Source of the DNA: Megamerina dolium
Taxonomy: Eukaryota > Arthropoda > Insecta > Diptera > Megamerinidae
Reading direction: 5' to 3'
Assembly (NCBI GenBank): GCA_963854835.1
Contig: OY978525.1
Coordinates: 61,442,855 to 61,506,854, forward strand
Length of the DNA: 64,000 bases
The position numbers and the translations under genes are program-made. This document shows positions 1-9,608 of the stretch, in pieces (positions within the stretch are counted from its first letter, which is position 1; each line of letters opens with the position of its first letter). The notes under the pieces are model-generated. The model saw nothing but the letters and a program-made list of their open reading frames with translations. It ran no database searches and was not told where the DNA came from.

Positions 1-174
1 GCCAGTCTTGTTCAGAGGATATGGACTACAGAGCACTTCCTCTATTACTGCCCAGCCTTTGCACGAACAAGATTATTGGGAGGAGATACATTGAGCCTGA
101 AAACAGTTTAGTCTTTCCATCTATCCGATCTTTTTAGATTCGTTAAGAGTACTAGGAAGTTTGAGGCACAGTAA
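1..174 (+). pseudogene. 3' coding end of a non-LTR retrotransposon ORF2 (LOA/R1-like C-terminus)
   Basis: Frame 1 reads into the window edge and contains a stretch with TTEHFLYYCPAFARTR, resembling the His/Cys-rich tail after the RT/RNase H part of LOA, R1 and I type ORF2 proteins (compare the tail of the LOA-like ORF2 near 9.75 kb). A stop follows LSLKTV. A second frame continues the family signature (LFRFVKSTRKFEAQ) and ends at 172-174, so there is a frameshift near 108-120. Only the last ~55 residues are present because the element is cut by the window start. The clade assignment is inferred from motif style and is moderate. Confidence 0.6.
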
Positions 175-328
175 TATTTTCCACTCTATCATTTCTCTCT
201 ATTCTTCTTTTTCTCTCTCCTGTTCTTCTATTTACTTTTCCGTTTCTAGGTTTGGGTAAAATGGTTATTTGACTGAGTTTCCTGGTTCTTGTCCTGCCCA
301 CTTCTTCACTTCACTTCACTTCACTTCA
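175..328 (+). repeat. 3' UTR and TTCAC microsatellite tail of the preceding non-LTR element
   Basis: A pyrimidine-rich stretch follows the stop codon and ends in almost five copies of TTCAC (305-328). Short tandem repeats at the 3' end are typical of non-LTR elements lacking poly(A), so this probably marks the element's end. Confidence 0.45.
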
Positions 329-745
329 AGTAGGTAATATTAATACGTCTTATAAATATACGTATATACAAGCATTTTCACTAAGCTCATTTTTAAAAAA
401 CTCATTAAGTGCGGTGCAATTGGAACAATTGACCTCTGAAGCAGATGCCAATCTTTGCATTTTTGGTTGCACATTCCAACGGCAGTGTGAAGAACGATTT
501 TTTTTTTTTTTGTACATTTTCGAATCTATATTTATAAATAATTTTATTAAAAAGAGCAATGAAGTAGTAGTGAAAGATGTAATTAAGTCTCATGTGCTAA
601 ACCAACCCATTTGTGAATGATTTTGTGCGTTATAAAGTTATCTTCAGGGCCTAGAGTTTTAGAATTTACATTTACATATGCTAAGTGACGTGAAAAAATC
701 AGTAGGTTCTTTAAAAAACCTTTACATAGTATATATTTATATAGT
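329..745. other. AT-rich stretch without recognised feature
   Basis: There is a run of T at about 501-511 and only short frames on both strands. Nothing here matches a family I recognise. Confidence 0.5.
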
Positions 746-921
746 TGTTGTGTGGTTCAGTGTCCAAATCATAGTGTCTCTTTATTGGAATGATTATATT
801 GCTTGTACAATAACATAGAGATGATAAATAACAGTAGGGTTGCTTAGAGTAGTAATAAGTAAGTAATAGATTAATATAAAGTAAATGTAGTTAACATAAC
901 ATAGTTTTACTTTACATAACA
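746..921 (-). repeat. Candidate 3' LTR of the minus-strand gypsy element
   Basis: Read on the minus strand, a purine tract (plus 922-932, AAAAAGGGAGA) is followed by TGTTATG and the segment closes about 176 bp later with CACACAACA, giving TG...CA ends. An AATAAA polyadenylation-like signal lies inside. The position directly downstream of the integrase frame and the order purine tract then TG fit a 3' LTR of a short-LTR gypsy element. No matching 5' LTR was found upstream, where the element is lost, so the boundaries rest on structure only. Confidence 0.45.
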
Positions 922-1053
922 TCTCCCTTTTTGTAAGTAAACTTTTACATATTACAATGAAAGTGCAATTAATATTAAAACTTTAAAAAAGTATTTCAGT
1001 AATATAAAATTGGAGTGATGTACATACATTTATTTCATTAGAGTAAAGGAAAT

Positions 1054-2459
1054 TCAAATTTTGTTATATTCCAGCCTATCTGGTTTTATTACTTTTCTTC
1101 CTTTCTTAGTCACATAGGTATTTTGGGGACTGTTACTTATTTCGTCAGCTTTGTTTTGGTTATTAACAGCATTCTCATTTGTTAATACCTTCTCTTGTTC
1201 GTTATTCTCTTCACTACTTTTTTCTTCATTTATTTCATCTGTCTTTTGTATTGATTTTTTCAAAATATGTTCTCTATTCCTTCTGTACAAAGTACCATCT
1301 GCATCTTTAACCACAAACGATCTCGGCTCTTTTCTATGCTCAACGATTACCCCTGGTAGCCAAACTGATGCAGGTGATTTTTTGTACATTACATGTTCAC
1401 CGTTTTCTATGGGTTTTAATGATTTCGCTCTTTTGTTGTAATCTTTTGCTGACATTTGCCTTTGCCTTTCTATTTGCTTATTATATAACTTTTTATCTAC
1501 AACTGCTGTTTCAAAATTTTGTGACATTGCTGGTAGTTTCGTCCTAAGCTTTCTAGACATTAATAACTCACTTGGACTGGGCATATTATTTTTACGAGTA
1601 GTTCTATAATGTAAAAGTGCGGTATAAGGGTCAGCTTTTGTGTCATGACATTTATTTAGCATCTTTTTTATTGTTTGAATTGATCTTTCTGCAAGACCAT
1701 TTGACCGAGGCAAGTACGGACTAGACGTGTTATGTTGAATTCCCCAATCATCGCAAAAAATTTTAAACTCGTTTGAACAGAAAGGTGGACCATTATCAGA
1801 GACGAGGATTGCAGGTATTCCGTGGCGTGAGAAAATGGACTTCATTTTAGCTATAACTTGGTTGCTACACGTACCGAAGTTCAAAATTTCTATTTCAATA
1901 AATTTTGAGTAATAATCTACAACTAAAAGAAATGATTTTTTGTTAAATTCAAATAGATCACAGCCGAGTTTATACCAAGGAATTCTAACGACTTCATGAC
2001 TCATCAATTCCTGCCGTGGATTTGCATTTTTGTACCGCATGCAGGTCTCGCAACTGGACACTACATTATAGATATCGTTATTAATGTTAGGCCAGTATAC
2101 TGAATCTTTTGCCAAGCTTTGGCAACGCTGTATTCCCATGTGCACTTCATGAATATCGCAAAGAATTAGTTTGCGAAGACTCGATGGTATTACAACCTTG
2201 TTATTTTTTAATATGAGGTCCCCAAATATTGCAAAATCTTCTTTATTATTATAATATGGCATGATATGCTTGTCAACTTCTTTTTTCTTTGTAGGCCAGC
2301 CGTCTTGAATGTACTCTTTGACTTTCGCTAAAGTGTCGTCAGCCAGCGTGGCAAACGCAATTTCCATAACAATAGTATTATCAATTTTTTTGAAACTAAT
2401 GATTTTGATCGGGGTATTTGGTGAAATAGAGCAAAAGGTATCAGGACTTGTTGTTGTTA
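1054..2459 (-). pseudogene. Ty3/gypsy integrase region of pol (K02A2.6-like)
   Basis: An open frame of 437 codons from ATG 2367 continues upstream in frame to 2459, where a mariner remnant begins. Residues about 73-109 carry the HHCC zinc finger (IHEVH...CETC). The catalytic triad is visible as CDLF (about D137), VSDNGPPF (D191) and GLAERS (E227), with DD35E spacing. A C-terminal GPY/F-like segment and a basic tail follow. Protease, RT and RNase H are missing, so the enzyme that inserts gypsy cDNA survives only as the last third of pol. The candidate 3' LTR lies just downstream. The frame itself has no stop, which suggests fairly recent loss of the rest. Confidence 0.85.
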
Positions 2460-2461
2460 TA

Positions 2462-3219
2462 CAGGGTGATTTTTTGGCAACTTTCTTTTTGGAAATACCG
2501 TTTTTGGTAGCTCAGCTGTTTTCGTGTAACATGTTACTGTCAAACATGTTCAGTTTGGTCTATAATTTAACCATGAATCGACTTACAAACGAATAACGCT
2601 TGCAGCTCACTTCTGGTTGAATGGATACGTGAATAATCTGTGAATACGTTAAGCCAGAAACATTGCAAGAAGTGCCAAAGCATCCAGAAAAATGCACTGT
2701 TTAGTGTGGATTATAGGCCGTTGGACGACGAAGGCCGGAACGTTACTGTGAATGGTGAGCGCTATCGTGCGATGATTACTTCTTCTTTTTCCCAAAATGG
2801 AAGAGCTGGACTTGGCTGACATGTGGTTTCAACAAGACGGTGCCACATGTCACGCAGCATGCGAAACAACGCCTCAATTGAAAGGCAAGTTCGGTGAACA
2901 GTTTATTTCACGTTTCGGGTGGACAATTGGCGCCTAGATCGTGCGATTTATGGTTTTTAGACTATTTTTTGTGGGGCTATATTAAGGCTCATGTCTATAG
3001 CGACAAGCCCGCAACGGTTGACGCACTGGAAGCCAATATTTAAAAATTTATTCGTGAGATACCTGCTGATATCTTGGATAGAGTATGCCAAAATTGGACC
3101 CAGCTTATGAACCAATTGAGGCGCATCGTTCTATCGACTCAAATAAAGATTTCATAGATTTGTCTAAATTTTTTAAAAATCAAGTCCGAAGGCTATCGAA
3201 ATGATCGAAAATCACCCTG
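2462..3219 (+). mobile_element. Internally deleted Tc1/mariner-superfamily (DD41D-type) element
   Basis: The ends are inverted (CAGGGTGATTTT at left, AAAATCACCCTG at right) and are flanked by TA at 2460-2461 and 3220-3221, the target duplication of IS630/Tc1/mariner elements. The plus strand keeps transposase pieces in shifting frames: NVTVNGERYRAMIT, DMWFQQDGATCH, PRSCDL, LDYFLWGYIKAHVYSDKPA and IREIPADILDRVCQNW. The spacing from the Asp of QQDGA to the Asp of LDYFLWG fits DD41D as in the rosa group. At 758 bp the element lacks the N-terminal DNA-binding half and has frameshifts and stops, so it is a non-autonomous fossil. Confidence 0.85.
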
Positions 3220-3221
3220 TA

Positions 3222-3990
3222 GGATTTGTTATTTTCTCCAAAAATTATGCGAAAATTTTCGACAAATAACTGCAACGTACTTTGAGTTGTTGGAATGTTT
3301 TTCATGCAAGTTTTGGTGCACGACAGCAAACGCTAAGCACAGCCTAAAAGAAGGAATGCATAAGAAACATCTTCATGAACCGTATAAGGCAAATTGACGG
3401 AACTCTATTGCTTTCTAATTCGGTAGTTTATGGAGACTTCTAGGTGTCCATACGAATTCTTTTGGAATACTTGAGAGGAGAGAAATTGATTGATTTTTTT
3501 TCAATTTGGATGCATTTGGTGCATCTATAACCTGAACTTTATATACCTACAATATACACCTACACAAAATGTGTTCATGATTTTCGTCAATATAGGCCAC
3601 AATTGAGCTTTTGAACTCTTAAACAATGGTAGCCTATCGACATTGATATTAACAATAATTTCAGATAATGAAATCACTTCACAAATAGCTCTAATTATCT
3701 GCATTTCTACACCGAAATGGCAATAAAACCACGGTCATCTTTTAAAATGTGCAATAATTCCTCCAAGCATTGGCGCGGTAATATATTTCTCAAAAACCGC
3801 TCTGTTATCTTTTCCGTGAATGTTTGCACTTTATCTGGAACTGAATTCGCATTATCCTCATCAAAACAAACATTTCCAGCTTCCAGTTCTTACGTTTCAT
3901 TTTCACTATATTCACTTGCACTTGCATCCTCACATTTTTGCATTAACGCAACATTTTTCTATGCCTCATACTAAACCACTCCTCATTTTA
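3222..3990 (-). pseudogene. Decayed transposase-like protein with a DGLPLFKSS-type motif
   Basis: On the minus strand, broken frames give KITERFLRNILPRQCLEEL near 3750-3810 and then NVDRLPLFKSSKAQLWPIL and FCVGVYC near 3560-3650. This order (a helical LLHILK-type segment, then D-LPLFKSS, then a short -VG-YC motif) is the layout I associate with a widespread family of insect uncharacterised transposase-like proteins. Many stops and frameshifts separate the pieces. I do not know the exact superfamily. The mariner remnant sits at its junction with the gypsy integrase, so the two were joined before or by later rearrangement. Confidence 0.45.
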
Positions 3991-4189
3991 CCTTTTTTGT
4001 ATTATAATTTGTTATGTGGAGTACTATTTTACAACAACATATACTAAAATCATAAGAACTAAACTTTTCAACGGCACAAATATATAACATACAACTGCAT
4101 GAATTGGGACAAAGATATTTCCTTGTTATTCAGAAAGTATGTTCCGCAACGGCACTTAAACTATGAAGAACCGTCGAACCTAATGACGC

Positions 4190-4565
4190 TTGCTACCTGT
4201 AAATAAAACGGGGTTATACTTGCACTTTTCAATATAGTTGCTTTGTTTTTTTTTTTTTTCAATTTACTTGACATTCACTTATTTCACTAATACTGGAAGG
4301 CCTCGTAAGGATTGCAGTATTTTCTTTACACTATTAACTGTTTGCTGATAATACCCAACTCACCACTACTTCAGTAAGCAAGCAGCTTATATGCAATTTT
4401 CCCTAAATCTATCCACATTCAAATCTACCCACATATCAGCCTTCAATCAACAATTCACAATCGATACACACCAAATTTGTGTATGTATATACACATTGTG
4501 TGGTAGAGAAACTTTTCAATACTCTCACACATGAATAGTCCACGTGACTTTAGTTAATATATTAA
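4190..4565 (+). repeat. Interspersed repeat, copy 1 (LTR-like, diverged)
   Basis: The segment from ACTAATACTGGAAGGCCTCG through the CAGCTTATA motif to the GTGACTTTAGTT block matches 44690-45060 in the same orientation and order with moderate divergence. It also has a third partial reverse match near 46735. A (TGTA)-rich part and AATAAA signals suggest an LTR or UTR of an unidentified retroelement. There is no coding capacity. Confidence 0.55.
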
Positions 4566-5064
4566 TATATTTATAAATATAAAAGTACGCAGCATTAAAT
4601 TACAATAAATTTTTGTGCACCATTCATTCAAGATCCCTCAGCAATAAGTGGCGCGAAAATTGAACGCAGAAGATAAAGAAAAATCGTGGATTTCTAAGAT
4701 GACTCAAGAGGAAGAAAAATAATATTCGTGGCGAACTAGCTTATTCTGTATTTGTTTTAGACTACTTTAAAACTACTTGGTAAATAACTTTTTTTGTCAC
4801 ATTGTTTCATAAGGCCGTCTGTTTTCTTCTTATTACATATATATTTACATTATACACTATTACATTTATATTTCTATATATTTACACGATAGATTAATAA
4901 AAGGTGCTGTACGTAGGATTTAGAATCCTCTTTCTAAATTGACAATTTACGCTCCCCTAGCAAATCAGTAATATAAATTTACTTTCAAAAAAAAAAAAAT
5001 TATAAAAAGTAGTTTACAATTTACTTTCATGTAAAAAAATGTGTGTGCAAATTCATATATTTGT
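4566..5064. other. AT-rich stretch, possible PBS-like site only
   Basis: TGGCGCGAAAATTGAAC at about 4649 lies ~85 bp after the LTR-like repeat, where a primer-binding site could sit, but it does not match a tRNA 3' end that I can confirm. Otherwise there are only poly(A) and TA-rich tracts and no gene. Confidence 0.3.
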
Positions 5065-5250
5065 ACCCTAACAGAGGGTTAATAATTTTTAAATTGCCTG
5101 AATAGATTTTCACATTTTGCGTTTTGACAGTAAGTCAACTACACAAATGTAAGTATGAATAGATTAGGTAATTGATTAAACAAATTTAATGGATATTAGG
5201 TTCTTATTGTACTGACAAAGACTGATGAAATTTTAACGGTATAAAACATT
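5065..5250 (+). repeat. Interspersed repeat, inverted relative of 63500-63795
   Basis: The block with GAGGGTTAATAATTTT, ATTGCCTGAA, ACATTTTGCGTTTTGACA, AAATGTAAGTATG, GTAATTGATTAAA, ATTAGGTT and TTTTAACGG occurs in the same order on the minus strand of 63795-63500, where an extra ~110 bp lies in the middle. The order and similarity are too long to be chance. It has no coding potential and its identity is unknown. Confidence 0.7.
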
Positions 5251-5868
5251 TCATAGTTTAAACCATTTTTATTTTAAAACTTTGTAAGTATGAACAAATT
5301 CGGTGTAACACTTATTTTTTAAGTACCGAATGCCCTGCCTATTTAACATTTTAATAAATTATTAAAAGAATAAATTATTTAGTTTTTATTTCCAAATAAC
5401 ATATATTCCCATTTTAGTCATAGATACTTTAGATATTTAGATATTTGTGTGACTAAAAATTAATAAAAGTGTAATACCTGAACTGAACTGGGCTACGAGC
5501 TAGAGTACGACGTTTCTAAGTAAAACAGAGATTTGTAACTTTTCGTCTGTTTTTTTTTTTTAATTCTTTTTTGTTTGTTTCGGTTCTGTAGGAACTGTTT
5601 TCGGATCTTTTGGAATGGTTTCGTTGTTTTTCAATAGAAAGCCCAAAATAAACACTTATTGTCCCGTGGTTATATTACCAATTTTTTTGGTTGTTGAAGA
5701 TTGTAGCCATTTCAACAATTTATATTGCTACAAGATTTTGAACAACAATCAGAACTGACTGTCGAGTAGTGGTGATTTATTATAGAAATAACAATCACGT
5801 TTTACTTTTGATTAAAATTGTTTTAATAAACGTTGTTAAAATTAAAATTTCAATATTAAAGTTCAAAT
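5251..5868. other. Non-coding AT-rich stretch with half of a local duplication
   Basis: About 5623-5795 (CGTTGTTTTTCAATAGAAA, then GCTACAA and CTGTCGA) is repeated with divergence at about 6433-6590, on the other side of the SINE. No gene is seen. Confidence 0.45.
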
Positions 5869-6232
5869 TATTTTTTTTTTTTTTTTTTTTAAAGCCCCAA
5901 AGGGCTCATTGGCCGAGCTTCTCTTCCATTACTGTTGTGCGTCTTAAATTTTGGACAATATTAGAAGGGACCTACTTATTTTAGCCGGTTCCGAACGGCA
6001 GAACACTTGTGACATCACTTTTTCTGAGCTTTGTCACAGAGTTCTTTAAGAAGCTCTTTAATGGCAAGTTGTTACTGTCGGAAGAATTGCCAATTGCTTG
6101 CCGATAGGTGGGTACCGTTCGAAAGAAAAATCTTATCGATATTAAATTTGTTATGCATCAGCCGGGGATTGAACCACCGATCTACAGATCAGAAGGCAAA
6201 CACACTAACCACTGAGCTACGGCACCCGGCAA
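5869..6232 (-). mobile_element. tRNA-derived SINE
   Basis: Read on the minus strand the element starts with a tRNA-like head: GCCGGGTGCC, an A box with TAGCTCAGTGG, and a B box with GGTTCAATCCC about 40 nt later. The anticodon-like loop CTGTAGA suggests a tRNA-Tyr-type origin, but the stems do not fold as a good tRNA. About 290 bp of unrelated body follow, and the element ends in a T run on the plus strand (poly(A) tail, about 5869-5890) just after a short hairpin (AAAGCCCC...GGGCT). The internal Pol III promoter plus A-tail defines a SINE mobilised by LINE machinery. Confidence 0.8.
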
Positions 6233-7379
6233 GTTCAACTTATTATTTTATTATAATTCTAGATTACGCGCTATGTTGGTAATTAAACGACAACCTACAA
6301 GAACTAAAATCATATGCATTAGAATTTGAATATGAAAATAGCAATTGAGAAAGGCAATAAAATTAAATAAAAACAGAAAAATCAATAGTGCTGTGGTTAT
6401 AAGACAATTTTGTATTGCTCGAATGAAAAATTCGTTGTTTTTTTCAATAGAAAACCCAAAATAAGCACAATTTGCTTGGTTACTGGTTGGTTTAAATTGT
6501 GCGGTGGCTACAAAATATTGTTAGTAAGAACGTTGTGATTGTTATAGCGAACAAAAACCAATACTGGCTGTCGACTGTAAGTGTTCATTTTAGAGATCAT
6601 GCCTTATTTACAACGACAAATACATCGTTGGAGTTTACAAAATCTGAAATCATCAATTCAAACCATAACATAAACTAAAAAGATGATGTAATACCACTTA
6701 TATTGTTACTTACATTGAATATGTGTATACATTAGGAACAAATGAATGATTTTTTCGATCTCATCCTCTAAATCGGTAATATCATGGTCAAAGACATCAC
6801 ATATAAATTTTGGACCCGAAATTTCTTACGTTAAATTATCGCTAGCTCGCATCTCAGTTAAGAGGGGGGTAAGGGATAAGCAGATTCGAAAAATCGATTT
6901 TTTTTCTTTTTCATTTTCCAAGACAACGAGATTGCTGCCAGGAACGTACTTTATGGATCTAGGATCGATGATTCAGTGTAAGTTACAAACAAAATTTTTT
7001 TTCTCACTTTTTGAGAAAGAAAAAACTTCAAACGTGTTTTTCTGAAAACCATTTTTTCGAAGTCCGTGAACACGATCCTGCAAAATCTACTCGACCCATT
7101 CTTTTCAAACACAAAACATACTTTCTTGGTATAAAATGCCTCCCCCTACCGTTATTTACATATTTCTATTTTCATTTTAAGGTAGTTTGTCACCTAAAAA
7201 ATAGCGGAAAATTTAGCGCGAAATCGCGTTTTTTACTTAAATAGGCCACGAACTGTTGAAAAACGAAAATAATAACTCAACAACAACGGGAGGGTGAGAA
7301 TTAACTCATAATTTAAGTAAAATTAACAACATATTTGATTTCAGATAATTCTACGCCGAGTTATCGTGTTCACCGAACA
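6233..7379. other. Non-coding stretch without recognised gene
   Basis: It contains the second half of the diverged local duplication (about 6433-6590). Open frames of 77-99 codons here have no recognisable motif and biased, low-complexity composition. I see no element ends. Confidence 0.4.
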
Positions 7380-7598
7380 ACATCTTTTTTAAAAGACGTT
7401 TTGGGAAATGCTCTGTCCATAAGGATGGACGACATCCTAATATTCAGCACATTCATAGAAGAGCATATACGAAGCATTGAAAAATTACGCGACCATAATC
7501 TAAAGGTACAATTCAATAAATGCAATTTCTTCAGAAAAGAAAAAAGAAATCTGACAAAGTCAATAAAATACTGAATTTAAATATACCCCACACCCCTA
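7380..7598 (+). pseudogene. Gypsy family A, copy 0: RT fragment
   Basis: The RT catalytic region RMDDILIFSTFIEEH (family consensus in the other copies VYMDDILIFSTSIGEH) begins near 7424. It is followed by LKVQFNKCNFFRK and then the family nucleotide sequence up to ACCCCACACCCCTA, where an RTE insertion begins. Similarity to copies 1 and 2 is weak upstream of the MDD motif, so the left edge is approximate. The element is truncated at its 5' side: LTR, gag, protease and most of RT are absent. Confidence 0.75.
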
Positions 7599-8499
7599 CT
7601 TACTTACTTACTTATGTGGCCATAACAACCGAAAATCGATTTAGGCCGAAAATAATATGCTTCGCCAGCCATATCTCTTCTTCGCTAGTTGGCGCCAGTT
7701 ATAAATTCCAAGCGCCGTCAGGTTCTCCAGTACTTGGTCTTTCCAACGGAGGTTAGGTCTTCCTCTTCTGCGTCGTCCTCCAGCGGGTTCCGAATATAAC
7801 ACCTTCTTAGCTGGAGCGTGTTCTTCCATTCGCTCGACATGACCTAGCCAGCACAGCCGCTGGATTTTGATGCGCTTTACTATGTCAATATCGGCATACA
7901 GCTCGTACAGCTCATGGTGGTACCTTATTCGGTACTCGCCACCAACGCAAATAGGTCCAAAGATCTTGCGTAGGACTTTTCTCTCGAAAACTCTAAGCAT
8001 TCGCTCATCCGAGGTGGAAATTGTCCAGGATTCAGCGCCATATGTTAGGACAGGCATGATGAGAGACTTGTAGAGTGTAGTTTTCGTTCTTCGAGAGAGG
8101 GCTCGACTTCTCAATTGCTTACTCAGTCCAAAGTAACACCTGTTAGCAAGAGTTATCCTTCGCATGATCTCCAGGCTGACGACATTACCGCTGTTAATGC
8201 GGGTTCCAAGATAGAAAAGTCCCTTACAACTTCAAAAGCGTAGTTGTCAACAGTGACGTGCTGTCCAAGACGCCGGGACTCTTTGTTGGTTGACATTAGA
8301 TACTTCGTCTTGCCCTCGTTCACCGTAAGACCCATCCGACGCGACTCTCTTTCCAACTCTGAGAATGCTGCACTGACTGCTCGCGTGTTCATGCCGATTA
8401 TGTCAATATCGTCGGCATACGCTAACAGCATGACACTTTTGTTGAACATAGTGCCATTATGTCTTAGATCAGCAGCTCGTATTATTTTCTCCATATTCT
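7599..8499 (-). mobile_element. RTE-clade non-LTR retrotransposon, 5'-truncated (RTE copy 1)
   Basis: Minus-strand frames encode the C-terminal part of RTE reverse transcriptase: AYADDIDIIGMNTRAVS (catalytic YADD), then after a small frameshift near 8155 LANRCYFGLSKQLRSRALS, VLTYGAESWTIST, VFERKVLRKIFGP, YELYADIDIVKRIK and a basic GGRRRRGRPNLRWKD tail. The 3' end carries an AAGT tandem tail (CTTACTTACTTACTT on plus, from 7599). A perfect 13-bp target duplication (CCCCACACCCCTA) flanks it at 7586-7598 and 8500-8512, and the uninterrupted target is visible in copy 1 of gypsy A near 19789. The element starts at the codon of IMEK, a classic 5' truncation from target-primed reverse transcription. 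Confidence 0.93.
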
Positions 8500-8512
8500 C
8501 CCCACACCCCTA

Positions 8513-9543
8513 AACAAATTAAATCGTTTTTAGGAGCAGTCGGATACTACCGGAAATTCATAAGGGATTTCCATAGGGTTGCACTACCAATGACCCAATA
8601 TATAACAAAAGGAACAAAAATAGACTTCAATAATGCTAATTATATCTTGGAATTCGAAAAATAAAGACAATAATAACAAAAGCCCCGGTTCTTAAGTATC
8701 CGGATTTCAATAAATAATTTAAATTGGTCACCGACGCAAGCGAACATCCATTATTAATAACGTCGATAACAAAAATGACGCCACAGTGCATTCTCAGGAA
8801 GAAAACCTTAACGATCACATACCTATTCTAGAGACGGTTGGGAATCGGTTCAAAACGCAAATTATACTAAAACAAAATAAAACAAAAGAATTTGAAACAA
8901 AGTACGGAAACAAAATAATATACATATATATCAAACCAGGAAGGATAGGAATTTTTTCGGAACTAAATTATCATGAATATAACAAACTCCAGAACCACAT
9001 AATTAAATTGTTTGATAGGAATTCAACTAAATTTATTAGATGCTCATATCATGCTAAAGATCTAAGTAACGAAGAGGAAATCTTTAGGAATATAAAACAG
9101 TACCATAAATTTGAAACAGGACATACTGGTATCAATGAAAATTACGAAGGACTTAAAAAACTCATTTATTTCCCTAACCTGAAAGCATTAATCCAAAAAT
9201 TCATAAATAATTGTGACAAACGAAACAAACGAAATAATACACATTTATACTAACTCAAAAGCAAATTTTTGACTTTCATTGATAGGTTTTCAAAATTTGC
9301 AACAGTTTTTTATTTGGAGGACAGAAACAACCAAACAATTATAGAAAAAATAATACTATACTGTCACAGAAAGGACACTTCAAAAAATTAACTACAGATA
9401 ACGAATTTAGGAGTATATATAAAGGATTTCCTTAGAACCGAAGGAATAGAACTCCATCTTACCAAACCTAACAGCCATACCGGCAACGCCGATATTGAAC
9501 GATTACATAGTACTCTCAGTGAGAAAATAAGAACCCTTACAAT
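8513..9543 (+). pseudogene. Gypsy family A, copy 0: RNase H remnant and integrase
   Basis: This continues the RT/RNase H linker after the RTE insertion. An internal deletion of several hundred bases joins the RNase H start (near ACCGACGCAA) to the post-RNase H linker, so the RNase H core is missing. An open frame at 8786-9253 (155 codons) then carries the integrase zinc finger (HTGI...NNCD). Beyond it, broken frames keep the integrase core signatures FIDRFSK-like, ITDNEFR-like and DIERLHST. The fragment is interrupted at 9543 by the LOA-like element and resumes at 15005. Confidence 0.85.
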
Positions 9544-9608
9544 TATTATTATCGTTGTGGGGATGTTGCACCGCGACCTATAAGATCTATTGTGCCCCCT
9601 TCGCAGAG

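Noticed and set aside
3717..4047. Plus-strand frames of 75-85 codons
   Set aside because: They are antisense to the recognisable transposase-like fossil on the minus strand.
4649..4666. Primer-binding site of an LTR element
   Set aside because: It starts with TGGCGC but the rest does not match a tRNA end I can name, and no coding region follows.
6160..6230. Possible functional tRNA gene on the minus strand (A and B boxes)
   Set aside because: The acceptor and anticodon stems do not pair as a good cloverleaf and the head continues into a ~290-bp body with a poly(A) tail, so it is a SINE head.
6746..7244. Frames of 77-99 codons as possible exons
   Set aside because: Low-complexity Phe/Ser/Lys-rich translation, no similarity I recognise, no consistent splice signals.
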